The position numbers and the translations under genes are program-made. A stretch of DNA of 24,425 nt from Sutterella sp. (GTDB lineage: Bacteria > Pseudomonadota > Gammaproteobacteria > Burkholderiales > Burkholderiaceae_F): assembly GCA_019418235.1 (NCBI GenBank), contig DYCH01000048.1, positions 13,272 through 37,696 of the forward strand, in the 5' to 3' direction. Every line of letters begins with the position of its first letter. Within the stretch, counting starts at the first letter, position 1. The notes under the pieces were generated by a model. The model worked only from the letters and a program-made list of their open reading frames with translations. It did no database searches and was not told the DNA's origin. Shown here one piece after another: positions 6,332 through 14,715 of the stretch.

Positions 6332-8698
6332 TTAGAAGCTATAACGTACACCAACAGTGGCACGCCAATCTTCTTCAATGTCTGAGCAACTCGTACGTTC
6401 AACATCAGCCCATAAGTAAGTGGCCTTATTCATGTTCCATTGGCTACCAATTCCAAATTCAACCCAAGAATCTTTTCCATCGACTTCAAGCGTTTTATAA
6501 CCCAAGGGTGTTAACTTTGTATCTCCCAATAATTGTTGAGCACCATTGACACGAATGTAGAAGTCTCCTTTGTCAGAGGGACAAGTTAAGCCTGCTGTGA
6601 AGCCAGCCCGAGCAACAAGACTATGAGTGGAATCGAGGTCGTAAGTTGCATCGCTACCAAATTTTACTTTGTCAGAACCAATGTAGGTGTAGGTCAATTC
6701 AATATTGGGTTCCAAGTAGATTATTGGAGCAGGAGTAAATCTCATGCCCGTTTCGGCTGATAAACTGTAGATCATATTATCGAGTTTTCCAGTCTTACCA
6801 TCTACCTTCATATCTGTATCAATCGTACCAATACGACCAATTACGTCCACAAATACACCATTATCAACATACCATGTACCGTATGCTGCTAATGCATAGG
6901 CGTTAGTGTCTGCTGAGCCACGAACATAGTCTGCATCGCCTTTCGTATAAGAAAAGGCTAAACCAGTACGCATGCCTTCGATTAAGGCATCGGAATCTAA
7001 ACCCATTTGAATAGTGTTAAAGTCGTTCTCGTATGCATTTTTGCCACTGAGACGACCTCCATCATATCGGGCCCAAGCACCATTTCTAGCATTATGATTG
7101 CGCAAGTCTCCCATGCGTTTACGTAGATCGTTAGAAAGAATCCGATCTAATGAAATTATTGTTGCTGATGACAAGTCTAGTGTCGTTTCTTGAAGGGTGT
7201 TATTGCTTTCGGTTACATTGTTTGAAGCATCAATCGACCAACTTCCTTGATTAAAACCTTCCTTAGCAGACATTGAAACTGTTAGTGCTTGATCACTGCC
7301 ACCAAAAATAGAATTTTTAAGCCCAAGACCTTCAAGAGCCGAGATATCATCGGAGGTGGCATTTAATTCAGAATGAATTTTAGCTTCGGCTTTATTCTTA
7401 ACATTGAACTTAGCATCTGAATGTTTTTGTTCATCTAGATTAATTTTGACCATTAATCCAGAGCCTTCTAATTTATCAGTATTGAGTTTTGAGTTGGAGT
7501 CTAATTCAACAATGCCACCATTACTTCCTAATTTTGTGATTGTGGATTGTCCTCTGGCCTTCCATATGGCTCCGTTGTTTAATTGCACAGCAGCATCTGC
7601 GTAGCTAGGATTTGCTTTAAATGCACGCAAACCACGAAGTTTTTCATTGGGTAATTCTCCAATATTGATGGCTCCCTCAAGAATAGAATTTGCCCCAGAA
7701 ATATCAATATTGACACCAGCCATGGCTTGTTCAGAGCCGTTAACGACAATGTTACCGATAATTTGTGAAGTACCTTCGGAGTGGATGTCAACAAAGGCTG
7801 ATTCGTCCGTCCCCGTCCCTGCTTCAACTAAGATATCACCAATAACGAAAAGCTTATCTTTAGCGGCAATGGATACATAAGTTTTGACGTTTCCCATGTC
7901 TGTGGAGTTATAGGTACCACCAACGATTTTAATGGCTTGACCGTGTTCATATGGGGTATCTAAGTTTTTAGTATTGGCAATTAGTACATTTTCTGCAGCC
8001 ATTAAAACCATGCCACGATCAACGGTCAGAGTTGCAATTTTGTCGCTGTTATTTCGAATGGAGATTGACTTTCGGTAAGAATCGATGCGATCAGAGTATT
8101 CATCTTTTAAATCAGAAGAGGAGCCCAAACTAATCACCCAGCCTTTCTCAATGGCAGTATCCAAATTAGTCCATCCCATATCAAAACCAGCCCCGTCGGA
8201 TAAGTAAATGGCACCAGTAACGTCCAAAGTCTCAGTTGCAACTTGGAAGTAGGGGTCTTGATCGTCTGTACCAGCGTTGGTTGCGCTCATATGAAGTGCG
8301 TAGGCATCTTCACGTCCTTTGATGGTCAGAGAGTAGTTTCTTAAGAGTTCAGAGTCTGCTAATTGATCCTCTGGAACTTGAATATAATCGTAGTTGCCAA
8401 CGTTGATATCTGCATATCCTGTTAAATCAATTACCTTGTCGGCATTAGATTCAATTCTAATGTCTTTGCCATACAAGTGAAGATCGATAGCTGGTTTATT
8501 TATATCTGTACCTGCATTGAGTTTTATTGCAGAGTTTTCTCCCATTCCTTGAATGGTCATCGTTTGAGTAGTTACACTTCCTAAAAATGTATGATCTGTA
8601 ACTACAAGGTCGGTTTTTGTTATATCCAAATCATTGGCAGCACATGTATTAGCAAATAAAGCGATTAGTAGTGCGCTACTTAGAAAAGTTTTTTTCAT
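6332..8698 (-). CDS. Type V autotransporter (classical, monomeric)
   Basis: A 788-residue secreted surface protein. Residues 1-21 are a Sec signal peptide (basic MKK, a hydrophobic stretch, then a probable cut after Cys-Ala-Ala). Residues ~22-520 form an Asn/Asp/Ser-rich passenger with repeated short beta strands of the kind that builds a beta-helix (for example LTVDRGMVLMAAENVLIAN). Residues ~524-788 are the autotransporter beta-barrel, with alternating aromatic strands, an inner GLAFSYTKGDADY strand and a terminal Phe (GVRYSF) for BAM recognition. It has no RGD, subtilase or other enzymatic motif that I can see, so the role (adhesin, aggregation or other) is unknown. The gene is clearly richer in A+T than its neighbours. 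Two Cys in the barrel (about 706 and 771) are unusual. A ribosome site AAGGA (8706-8710) lies 7 nt before the ATG. Its promoter region contains a nine-G run, which suggests phase-variable expression. Confidence 0.9.
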   Translation of the reverse strand: MKKTFLSSALLIALFANTCAANDLDITKTDLVVTDHTFLGSVTTQTMTIQGMGENSAIKLNAGTDINKPAIDLHLYGKDIRIESNADKVIDLTGYADINVGNYDYIQVPEDQLADSELLRNYSLTIKGREDAYALHMSATNAGTDDQDPYFQVATETLDVTGAIYLSDGAGFDMGWTNLDTAIEKGWVISLGSSSDLKDEYSDRIDSYRKSISIRNNSDKIATLTVDRGMVLMAAENVLIANTKNLDTPYEHGQAIKIVGGTYNSTDMGNVKTYVSIAAKDKLFVIGDILVEAGTGTDESAFVDIHSEGTSQIIGNIVVNGSEQAMAGVNIDISGANSILEGAINIGELPNEKLRGLRAFKANPSYADAAVQLNNGAIWKARGQSTITKLGSNGGIVELDSNSKLNTDKLEGSGLMVKINLDEQKHSDAKFNVKNKAEAKIHSELNATSDDISALEGLGLKNSIFGGSDQALTVSMSAKEGFNQGSWSIDASNNVTESNNTLQETTLDLSSATIISLDRILSNDLRKRMGDLRNHNARNGAWARYDGGRLSGKNAYENDFNTIQMGLDSDALIEGMRTGLAFSYTKGDADYVRGSADTNAYALAAYGTWYVDNGVFVDVIGRIGTIDTDMKVDGKTGKLDNMIYSLSAETGMRFTPAPIIYLEPNIELTYTYIGSDKVKFGSDATYDLDSTHSLVARAGFTAGLTCPSDKGDFYIRVNGAQQLLGDTKLTPLGYKTLEVDGKDSWVEFGIGSQWNMNKATYLWADVERTSCSDIEEDWRATVGVRYSF

Positions 8699-8739
8699 TG
8701 TATTTTCCTTGAATACTAGAACAAAGCGAGTTGTTATTC

Positions 8740-8770
8740 ATTTTGCCCCCCCCCAAGAATTACTTGTCAA
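8740..8770 (-). promoter_or_regulatory. Autotransporter promoter with poly-G spacer
   Basis: On the minus strand a perfect -35 TTGACA (8765-8770) is followed by a 19-nt spacer and a weak -10 CAAAAT (8740-8745). The spacer consists of AGTAATTCTT then nine G (8746-8754). With seven G the spacing would be the optimal 17 nt. Slippage in the G run would therefore change promoter strength. The predicted leader is about 30-35 nt, ending in the AAGGA ribosome site. Confidence 0.65.
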
Positions 8771-8819
8771 TACATTCAGTTACTAATACCAAACTGAGTA
8801 TCAATTTTGAGACAAAACA

Positions 8820-8849
8820 AAAGGGACGAATCCGAAAACTCGTCCCTTT
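8820..8849 (-). terminator. Rho-independent terminator of glnS
   Basis: AAAGGGACGA and TCGTCCCTTT form a perfect ten-pair stem (8820-8829 with 8840-8849) and a ten-nt loop. On the minus strand it is followed by a T-rich tail. It lies 25 nt after the glnS stop. Confidence 0.88.
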
Positions 8850-8874
8850 CATCAATCGTTCAAACTAGTGAACT

Positions 8875-10950
8875 TTATTTTTTACCTTGCGTATCCTTCA
8901 AACCGACAGCGAGGTTAAAGACCGGTGCTTTAGGCTTGTGATCTTCACGATCGGCCACAAAGTAACCCGTGCGTTCCAATTGGAACTTTTCATCGGGCTT
9001 GGCTTGAGCCATTGCCGGTTCAATGTAACCCGTCACGACTTCCTTACTTTCAGGATTCAAAAGCGTGCGGTAGTCAGCGTCAACAGCATCGGGTTGCGGC
9101 ACTGCAAACAAACGACCATAGAGGCGGAATTCGCAAGCCACGGCGCTCTTAGCGTCAACCCAGTGAATAGCAGCCTTCGTCTTCACGGCTTCGGAACCTG
9201 CCGTGCCACTCTTCGTGTCGGGCAAGTAGCGGCAGTGAACAGCGATCACCTTACCGTTTTCGTCCTTTTCAATGGAGGTCGGCACGACAACGTAGGCGTA
9301 ACGCAAGCGAACCGGTTTGGCTTCCGAACCGTCGGCCGGGATCGTCAAACGACGATAGCCCTTGGGCGGCACTTCAGCGAAGTCGCTTTCATCAATCCAG
9401 AGTTCCTTAGAGAACGTGATTTCACGCGTACTCCATTCCGGCTTTTGCGGATGGTTCGGAGCCGTGAGCGTTTCAGAAGCAGCTTCATCGTAGTTGTCGA
9501 TGATGAGCTTTAAGGGGCGAACAACACCGATACGGCGCAAGGCACGACCTTCCAAGTCTTCACGCAAGCAAGCTTCCAAAACAGAGTAATCAATCAAACC
9601 ACCGGCCACACGAGAGACACCGCAACGTTCAGCGAAGAGGTGGATGGATTCCGGGGTGTAACCGCGACGGCGCAAACCGAAGATCGTCGGCATGCGGGGA
9701 TCGTCCCAACCGTCAACCAACTTTTCTTGAACCAATTGGATCAACTTACGCTTACTGACGACCACGTGGGACAAGTTCAAGCGGTTAAATTCATATTGGT
9801 GAGACAACAAGAAGAAGTTCGGGCGAACAACCGTCAAAGCAGCTTGCAAAAGCGGCGTGAAGTGTTCGGTGTTAACCGTCATCAAAGCCCAGAAGGCGCT
9901 GGCGCGCGTGCCTTCAAATTTTTCAGGGCCCAGGTCAGAGTCCCAAGCTTCGAAGACTTCTTCCATGGCCTTCTCAGGAGCGCTTTGACCCAACTTGTTG
10001 CGATGTTGGTAAGCAGCACGCATGAAGGGCAAGGCCAAGTCACTTTCGCCCTTACTCATTGCGAGCAAGAGTTCCTTGGCTTCAGCGTATTGCGGAGCGC
10101 GCAACACGGGGATGATGCGTTCAAGGGTCCAATCGTAGAAGGCGCGTTGGTCTTCAAATTCGAGCGTACAGATGGAGTGCGTGATGTTTTCCAAGCTATC
10201 TTCGATCGGGTGAGCGAAGGTGTACATCGGATAAACGCACCACTTGTTGCCCGTGTTGTGGTGTTCTGCGAAACGGATACGGTAGATGGCCGGGTCACGC
10301 AAATTGATGTTGGGGCTAGCCATATCAATCTTGGCACGCAACACCATTGAGCCTTCGGCGTGCTTACCGTCACGCATTTCGTGGAAAAGACGCAAATTTT
10401 CTTCAGGGGAGCGATCACGGTAGGGGCTGTTTTTGCCCGGTTCCGTCAACGTACCGCGATTGGCATGCATTTCGTCAGCACTTTGTTCATCGACATAGGC
10501 ATAGCCCGTCTTCACCAAGTGTTCAGCGAATTCGTACATCCATTCAAAGTAGTTACTGGCAAAGTAAAGGTTCTTTTCTTCACCGTGTTCCCAGTCAAAG
10601 CCCAACCAACGCACGGATTCCTTGATGGAATCGACGTATTCTTGGTCTTCTTTAACAGGGTTCGTATCGTCAAAGCGCATGTGGCAGTAACCACCATAGG
10701 CACGAGCCAAACCAAAGTTCAAGCAAATGCTCTTGGCGTGACCCACGTGCAAGTAACCGTTCGGTTCCGGCGGAAAACGGGTGCGGATGCGAGCCGGATC
10801 GGCAACGCCAGTGGCCTGTTCACTGTAGGGGGCAGGATGACCGCACCACAAGCGAGGTTCGTTCGCATGCGTTTCTAAGTCGCTATCGATGATGTTACGA
10901 ATGAAGTTCGTAACTTGTGCACTATTCTCTTTATTTTCCGTCGTAGACAT
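8875..10950 (-). CDS. glnS: Glutaminyl-tRNA synthetase with an internal insertion
   Basis: GlnRS charges tRNA-Gln with glutamine in the cytoplasm. Class I signatures are clear: PPEPNGYLHVGHAK (HIGH motif as HVGH, residues 68-71) and VVSKRK (KMSKS equivalent, about 397-402). Other family landmarks are RFDDTNPVKED, RGTLTEPGKNSPYRDRS, NKWCVYPMYTFAHPIEDSLENITHS, GWDDPRMPTIFGLRRRGYT and the two-barrel anticodon-binding domain ending VFNLAVGLKDT. At 691 residues it is far longer than E. coli GlnRS (about 554). The N-terminal linker is slightly longer, but the main difference is about 100 extra residues (roughly 281-380). They lie between the YDWTLERIIPV and QYEFNRLNL segments, which are almost adjacent in E. 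coli. The frame is intact through the insert. No strong ribosome site is seen (AAGAAGAT upstream). Confidence 0.96.
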   Translation of the reverse strand: MSTTENKENSAQVTNFIRNIIDSDLETHANEPRLWCGHPAPYSEQATGVADPARIRTRFPPEPNGYLHVGHAKSICLNFGLARAYGGYCHMRFDDTNPVKEDQEYVDSIKESVRWLGFDWEHGEEKNLYFASNYFEWMYEFAEHLVKTGYAYVDEQSADEMHANRGTLTEPGKNSPYRDRSPEENLRLFHEMRDGKHAEGSMVLRAKIDMASPNINLRDPAIYRIRFAEHHNTGNKWCVYPMYTFAHPIEDSLENITHSICTLEFEDQRAFYDWTLERIIPVLRAPQYAEAKELLLAMSKGESDLALPFMRAAYQHRNKLGQSAPEKAMEEVFEAWDSDLGPEKFEGTRASAFWALMTVNTEHFTPLLQAALTVVRPNFFLLSHQYEFNRLNLSHVVVSKRKLIQLVQEKLVDGWDDPRMPTIFGLRRRGYTPESIHLFAERCGVSRVAGGLIDYSVLEACLREDLEGRALRRIGVVRPLKLIIDNYDEAASETLTAPNHPQKPEWSTREITFSKELWIDESDFAEVPPKGYRRLTIPADGSEAKPVRLRYAYVVVPTSIEKDENGKVIAVHCRYLPDTKSGTAGSEAVKTKAAIHWVDAKSAVACEFRLYGRLFAVPQPDAVDADYRTLLNPESKEVVTGYIEPAMAQAKPDEKFQLERTGYFVADREDHKPKAPVFNLAVGLKDTQGKK

Positions 10951-11064
10951 ACTTATCTTCTTTATTTCAAGGAATGGAAAATATCCATTTTACTCGGATT
11001 TCGTTTTTTTCGTCGCTTGAGACCCAGAAAACTCAAGGAAAAACAATCAGATTTGCTTTATTTG

Positions 11065-11220
11065 TCAGTTTTTTTTGCAACCGCAACTACTGCTTTTTGA
11101 AGCGCACTTCTTGCAACCACCCTGACTGCAACCGCAACCGGGGTTTTTAAACATGTAGTAAAGGGAGGCAGCTACGGCTATCCCCACACCAATTAAAAGA
11201 AGCCAACTGATGAGATTCAC
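11065..11220 (-). CDS. FeoB-associated Cys-rich membrane protein
   Basis: A 51-residue protein starting at GTG, 4 nt after the feoAB stop codon. It has one membrane helix at the N-terminus (NLISWLLLIGVGIAVAASLYY) followed by a short Cys-rich tail. The tail has the pattern C-G-C, four residues, C-K-K-C, then C-G-C, so six Cys in about 20 residues. This is the layout of the small FeoB-associated Cys-rich proteins found next to feoB in many bacteria, thought to help iron(II) handling. The role is inferred from position and pattern. Translation is probably coupled to feoAB, as no ribosome site is visible. Confidence 0.85.
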   Translation of the reverse strand: MNLISWLLLIGVGIAVAASLYYMFKNPGCGCSQGGCKKCASKSSSCGCKKN

Positions 11221-11224
11221 GATA

Positions 11225-13579
11225 TTAAAAACCTATAGTAAGACCGATCATTCGAACGATGAAAGCCACTGCCCAAGCAATGCCACATTGGGCCAGAACC
11301 ACAATGACGGCCCATGCGCCACTTAACTCGCGCTTGATCGTAGCAATCGCAGCCACGCAAGGCGTATAGAGTAAACAGAAAACCAGCAACGTAAAGGCCG
11401 ACAAGGGAGTGAGCCACGCTCTGAGGGCTTCGGTTGAACCAAACAAGACGGTCAACGTACTCACAACGCTTTCTTTTGCCATAAAGCCACTAATCAATGC
11501 CGTCGTGACCTTCCAATCCCCAAAGCCCAAGGGACTAAAGATTGGTGCCATCCAACCGGCTAACATTGCGAGCATACTTTGATGGGAATCTGCAATGGGG
11601 TTCATTTGCAAGTCATAGTTTTGCAAGAACCAAATGACGATGGTGGCCACAAAAATCACGGTAAAAGCACGTTGCAAGAAGTCTTTAGCCTTTTCCCACA
11701 ACAAAAGCGTCACGTTTTTAAAGCCCGGTAAACGGTAGTTGGGCAATTCCATCACAAAGGGAACGGCTTCGCCCTTAAAAAGCGTTTGACGTAAAACAAG
11801 GCCCGTGACAATCGCCATCACAATGCCCAAAAGGTAGAGTGCGATCATGACAATGGCGCCGTCTTCAGGGAAAAACGCCGCTGTAAAGAACGCATAGATG
11901 GGGAGTTTGGCCGAGCAACTCATAAAGGGCGTAAGCAAAATGGTGAGTTTACGGTCGCGCTCAGAGGGTAACGTGCGACTGGCCATCACGCCCGGCACCG
12001 TGCAACCGAAACCGATCAAAAGGGGAACGATACTTCGACCCGAAAGTCCCATTTTTCTCAAAAGCGTGTCCATCACAAACGCAATGCGCGCCATGTAACC
12101 GCTGTCTTCCAAAAGTGAGAGGAAGAAGAATAAGACAACGATTGTGGGTAAGAAACTTAAAACGCTCCCTACGCCGTTGAAGACCCCGTCAATTAAAAGA
12201 GAGTGAACGGCACTATTGACGTGAGCCGAGGTTAAGAAGGCATCGACGTGATCAGTGATGGCCGTAATGCCCCAATCCAACCAATCGGTCAGTAACGCTC
12301 CGATAACGTCAAACGTTAACCAGAAAATGAGCATCATGATCCCTAAAAAGGCGGGGATGGCAGTGTATTTCCCGGTTAAAAATTGGTCAATGGCAAGACT
12401 GCGGATGTGTTCACGGCTCACGCGCGGACGTACCACGGTTGCATCGCAGACGCGGTCAATAAATAAAAAGCGCATGTCGGCAATGGCGGCACAACGATCT
12501 AATCCTCGTTCGGCTTCCATTTGTTTAATTAAATGGTTGATGGTGCGCTTTTCATTTTCATCCAAATTGAGTTTTTGAAGAACGAGTTCATCGCCTTCGG
12601 CAATTTTGCTGGCCGCAAAGCGCCATGGCATTTGTGTTTCAATGGCATGGTCTTCGATCGTGTGAGCAATGGAATGAATGCAGCGGTGAACGGCCCCCTT
12701 GTTGTCCTTTGAGCGACAGAAATCTTGCTCAACAGGGCGCTCTTGATAGTGAGCGATGTGCAACGTGTGGTCAACGAGTTCAGCAATGCCTTCATTGCGA
12801 GAGGCAGAAATCGGCACAACCGGAATGCCCAACAAGGCTTCCATTTCGTTAATGCGGATGGTGCCCCCGTTGTTACGCACTTCGTCCATCATGTTAAGTG
12901 CCAAAATCATGGGCTTACCCAATTCGAGCAATTGCATCGTGAGATACAGATTTCGCTCAATGTTGGTCGCGTCCACAATATTGATGATGACGTGAGGTTC
13001 TTCTTCCAAAATGAATTCTCGCGTCACCACTTCTTCAGCTGAATAGGGCGATAACGAGTAAATGCCCGGTAAGTCCGTCACGCGGGTATTGGGGTGACCG
13101 ATGATAGCACCGTCTTTACGATCCACCGTCACACCGGGGAAGTTCCCCACGTGTTGGTTAGAGCCCGTTAAACGATTAAAAAGGGTTGTTTTTCCACAGT
13201 TTTGATTACCGACTAAAGCAATGCGCATCGTTGTGCCTTCAGGCAACGGCGGATGATCGGGTTGCGTGTGGTATTTACCGCCTTCACCGTACCCCGGGTG
13301 TTCAAGCGCTTCTTTGGGAACAGAAGGCGCGCGAGCAGCGCTTTCACTTTCTAATAAACGAATACCGATTTCTTGCGCTTCAGCGCTACGCAACGTTAAG
13401 TCATAACTGCGAATACGAACTTCAATCGGGTCGCCTAACGGGGCTCGCTTAATCATTTTGACTTCGGCATTGGGAATAAGGCCCATGTCAAGAAAGTGCT
13501 GACGAAGAGCACCCGAAGCCCCCACGTGGGTAATCACGGCGGATTGGCCGATAGGAAGGTCGTTTAATGTTTGAGACAT
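11225..13579 (-). CDS. feoB: Fused FeoA-FeoB ferrous iron transporter
   Basis: A 784-residue inner-membrane iron(II) transporter in which FeoA and FeoB are one chain. Residues 1-77 form the FeoA SH3-like domain (LPIGQSAVITHV, LRQHFLDMGLIPNAEV, LTLRSAEAQEIGI). A linker (~78-117, His/Pro-rich) follows. The G domain has G1 GNQNCGKT (124-131), G2 around GVTVDRKDG, G3 DLPG (169-172), G4 NMMD (229-232) and G5 SAS (258-260). A helical GDI-like spacer follows, then the membrane part with the two Gate motifs, GFGCTVPGVMASRTL and LLTPFMSCSAKLPIY, each with the conserved Cys. Separate feoA and feoB genes are the common arrangement, so this replaces a two-gene operon. A Fur-like box lies 33-47 nt upstream, implying iron repression. 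A Cys-rich partner gene follows. Confidence 0.96.
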   Translation of the reverse strand: MSQTLNDLPIGQSAVITHVGASGALRQHFLDMGLIPNAEVKMIKRAPLGDPIEVRIRSYDLTLRSAEAQEIGIRLLESESAARAPSVPKEALEHPGYGEGGKYHTQPDHPPLPEGTTMRIALVGNQNCGKTTLFNRLTGSNQHVGNFPGVTVDRKDGAIIGHPNTRVTDLPGIYSLSPYSAEEVVTREFILEEEPHVIINIVDATNIERNLYLTMQLLELGKPMILALNMMDEVRNNGGTIRINEMEALLGIPVVPISASRNEGIAELVDHTLHIAHYQERPVEQDFCRSKDNKGAVHRCIHSIAHTIEDHAIETQMPWRFAASKIAEGDELVLQKLNLDENEKRTINHLIKQMEAERGLDRCAAIADMRFLFIDRVCDATVVRPRVSREHIRSLAIDQFLTGKYTAIPAFLGIMMLIFWLTFDVIGALLTDWLDWGITAITDHVDAFLTSAHVNSAVHSLLIDGVFNGVGSVLSFLPTIVVLFFFLSLLEDSGYMARIAFVMDTLLRKMGLSGRSIVPLLIGFGCTVPGVMASRTLPSERDRKLTILLTPFMSCSAKLPIYAFFTAAFFPEDGAIVMIALYLLGIVMAIVTGLVLRQTLFKGEAVPFVMELPNYRLPGFKNVTLLLWEKAKDFLQRAFTVIFVATIVIWFLQNYDLQMNPIADSHQSMLAMLAGWMAPIFSPLGFGDWKVTTALISGFMAKESVVSTLTVLFGSTEALRAWLTPLSAFTLLVFCLLYTPCVAAIATIKRELSGAWAVIVVLAQCGIAWAVAFIVRMIGLTIGF

Positions 13580-13590
13580 AGAGAGTCAGT

Positions 13591-13607
13591 GAGCAAAATT
13601 TTTGCTC
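13591..13607 (-). repeat. Dyad / hairpin just upstream of the feoAB start
   Basis: GAGCAAAATTTTTGCTC is a near-perfect dyad. In RNA it can fold as a seven-pair stem with a three-nt loop, ending 11 nt before the ATG, where a ribosome site would normally be. No Shine-Dalgarno sequence is visible there. It could be an operator or a translational control hairpin. Confidence 0.45.
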
Positions 13608-13611
13608 TAAA

Positions 13612-13626
13612 TGAGAATCGTTATTG
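13612..13626 (-). promoter_or_regulatory. Putative Fur box upstream of feoAB
   Basis: TGAGAATCGTTATTG matches the 7-1-7 Fur consensus TGATAATNATTATCA at 11 of 14 defined positions or better depending on the version used. It lies 33-47 nt upstream of an iron(II) transporter start. Core promoter boxes were not pinned down. Confidence 0.6.
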
Positions 13627-13693
13627 AACGAAGAATTTTAAAACAAAAATAGGAAAATGGCTTGATATCACAAGAGAAATTTTTAAAAAATGG

Positions 13694-13724
13694 AAACGCC
13701 TGAGACGGGGAATTTCAGGCGTTT
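13694..13724 (-). terminator. Terminator of the beta-hydroxyacid dehydrogenase gene
   Basis: AAACGCCTGA (13694-13703) pairs perfectly with TCAGGCGTTT (13715-13724), with an 11-nt loop. On the minus strand it is followed by a short gap and TTTTTT. It lies 18 nt after the stop codon. Confidence 0.85.
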
Positions 13725-13742
13725 TGCGTAGATTGTTGTTAA

Positions 13743-14639
13743 TTAGCGTTTGCGAGGCAAGCGTTCAATGAGGCTTGACGTGTCTTGACGGCCTTTACCG
13801 TTAGCTTGCAAGTCCCCATAGAACTGGTCAACAAGGGCAACCAACGGAAGACTCGAGCCGTTTAATTTTGCTTCGCTCAAGCAAAGCCCTAAGTCCTTGC
13901 GCATCCAGTCAATGGCAAAACCAAAGTCAAACTGTCGGTCGATCATGGTCGTACCACGATTGTCCATTTGCCAACTTTGTGCAGCACCCTTGCCAATCAC
14001 GTCTAACACAAGCTTCATATCGAGTCCCGCGTTTTGACCGAAGGCGATGGCTTCAGACAAGGCTTGCACAACGCCTGCAATGCAGATTTGGTTGCACATC
14101 TTCGCTAATTGTCCGGCACCCACATCACCAATGCGTGTGACGGCTTGAGCAAAAGCCATGACAACGTCGCGCGAGCGATCAAAGACCTCTTGATCAGCAC
14201 CGCACATCACGGTAAGAACACCGTTAACGGCACCGGCTTCACCGCCCGAGACCGGAGCATCCATAAAGTGAAGCCCAAGGGCTTTGGCTTTTTCTGCCAA
14301 TTCTCGTGCAACGTTGGCGCTATCGGTTGTGCAGTCAACTAAAACCGCATCGGCTTTCATGCCGGCGAAGATCCCGTTTTCGCCTAAGACAACGCTTCGG
14401 AGGTCATCGTCGTTACCCACGCAGGTAAAGACGAAGTCACAATCTTGGGCAGCTTCTTTGGGCGTCATGGCGACGTGCCCCGTGTACGATTCTTTCCACT
14501 TCAAAGCCTTTTCGTGCGTACGGTTATAAACCGTGACGTCGTGACCGGCGCGGGTCAAGTGACCCGCCATCGGAAAACCCATGGTGCCTAAGCCGATGAA
14601 GGCGACTTTCTTGGGGGCGCATTGAGCGTATTCTTTCAT
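13743..14639 (-). CDS. NAD(P)-dependent beta-hydroxyacid dehydrogenase (3-hydroxyisobutyrate dehydrogenase family)
   Basis: A 298-residue cytoplasmic oxidoreductase of the family that includes 3-hydroxyisobutyrate dehydrogenase, tartronate semialdehyde reductase (GarR) and glyoxylate/succinic semialdehyde reductases. The Rossmann motif is GLGTMG (16-21). Asn39-Arg40-Thr41 at the end of the second strand favours NADP. The substrate loop DAPVSGGEAGA (127-137) and the catalytic lysine in GAGQLAKMCNQ (Lys180, Asn183) are present. All key residues are intact. The exact substrate cannot be told. It follows the racemase gene by 76 nt but a terminator separates them, so it probably has its own promoter. 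A GGAA ribosome site stands 7 nt before the ATG. Confidence 0.9.
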   Translation of the reverse strand: MKEYAQCAPKKVAFIGLGTMGFPMAGHLTRAGHDVTVYNRTHEKALKWKESYTGHVAMTPKEAAQDCDFVFTCVGNDDDLRSVVLGENGIFAGMKADAVLVDCTTDSANVARELAEKAKALGLHFMDAPVSGGEAGAVNGVLTVMCGADQEVFDRSRDVVMAFAQAVTRIGDVGAGQLAKMCNQICIAGVVQALSEAIAFGQNAGLDMKLVLDVIGKGAAQSWQMDNRGTTMIDRQFDFGFAIDWMRKDLGLCLSEAKLNGSSLPLVALVDQFYGDLQANGKGRQDTSSLIERLPRKR

Positions 14640-14671
14640 GACTTGTTTCCGTTAATAATTTATTTTCATTA

Positions 14672-14702
14672 GAAAAAAAGGCGCTCAAAACACTGAGCGC
14701 CT
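14672..14702 (-). terminator. Rho-independent terminator of the racemase gene
   Basis: AGGCGCTCA (14679-14687) and TGAGCGCCT (14694-14702) form a perfect nine-pair GC-rich stem with a six-nt loop. On the minus strand a run of seven T follows (14672-14678). It lies 13 nt after the stop codon. Confidence 0.95.
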
Positions 14703-14715
14703 CTTTCAGAACCAA

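Noticed and set aside
9640..10878. Several long plus-strand frames inside glnS
   Set aside because: They are antisense to a clearly recognised gene, have shadow-like Val/Arg/Phe-rich composition and no initiation signals.
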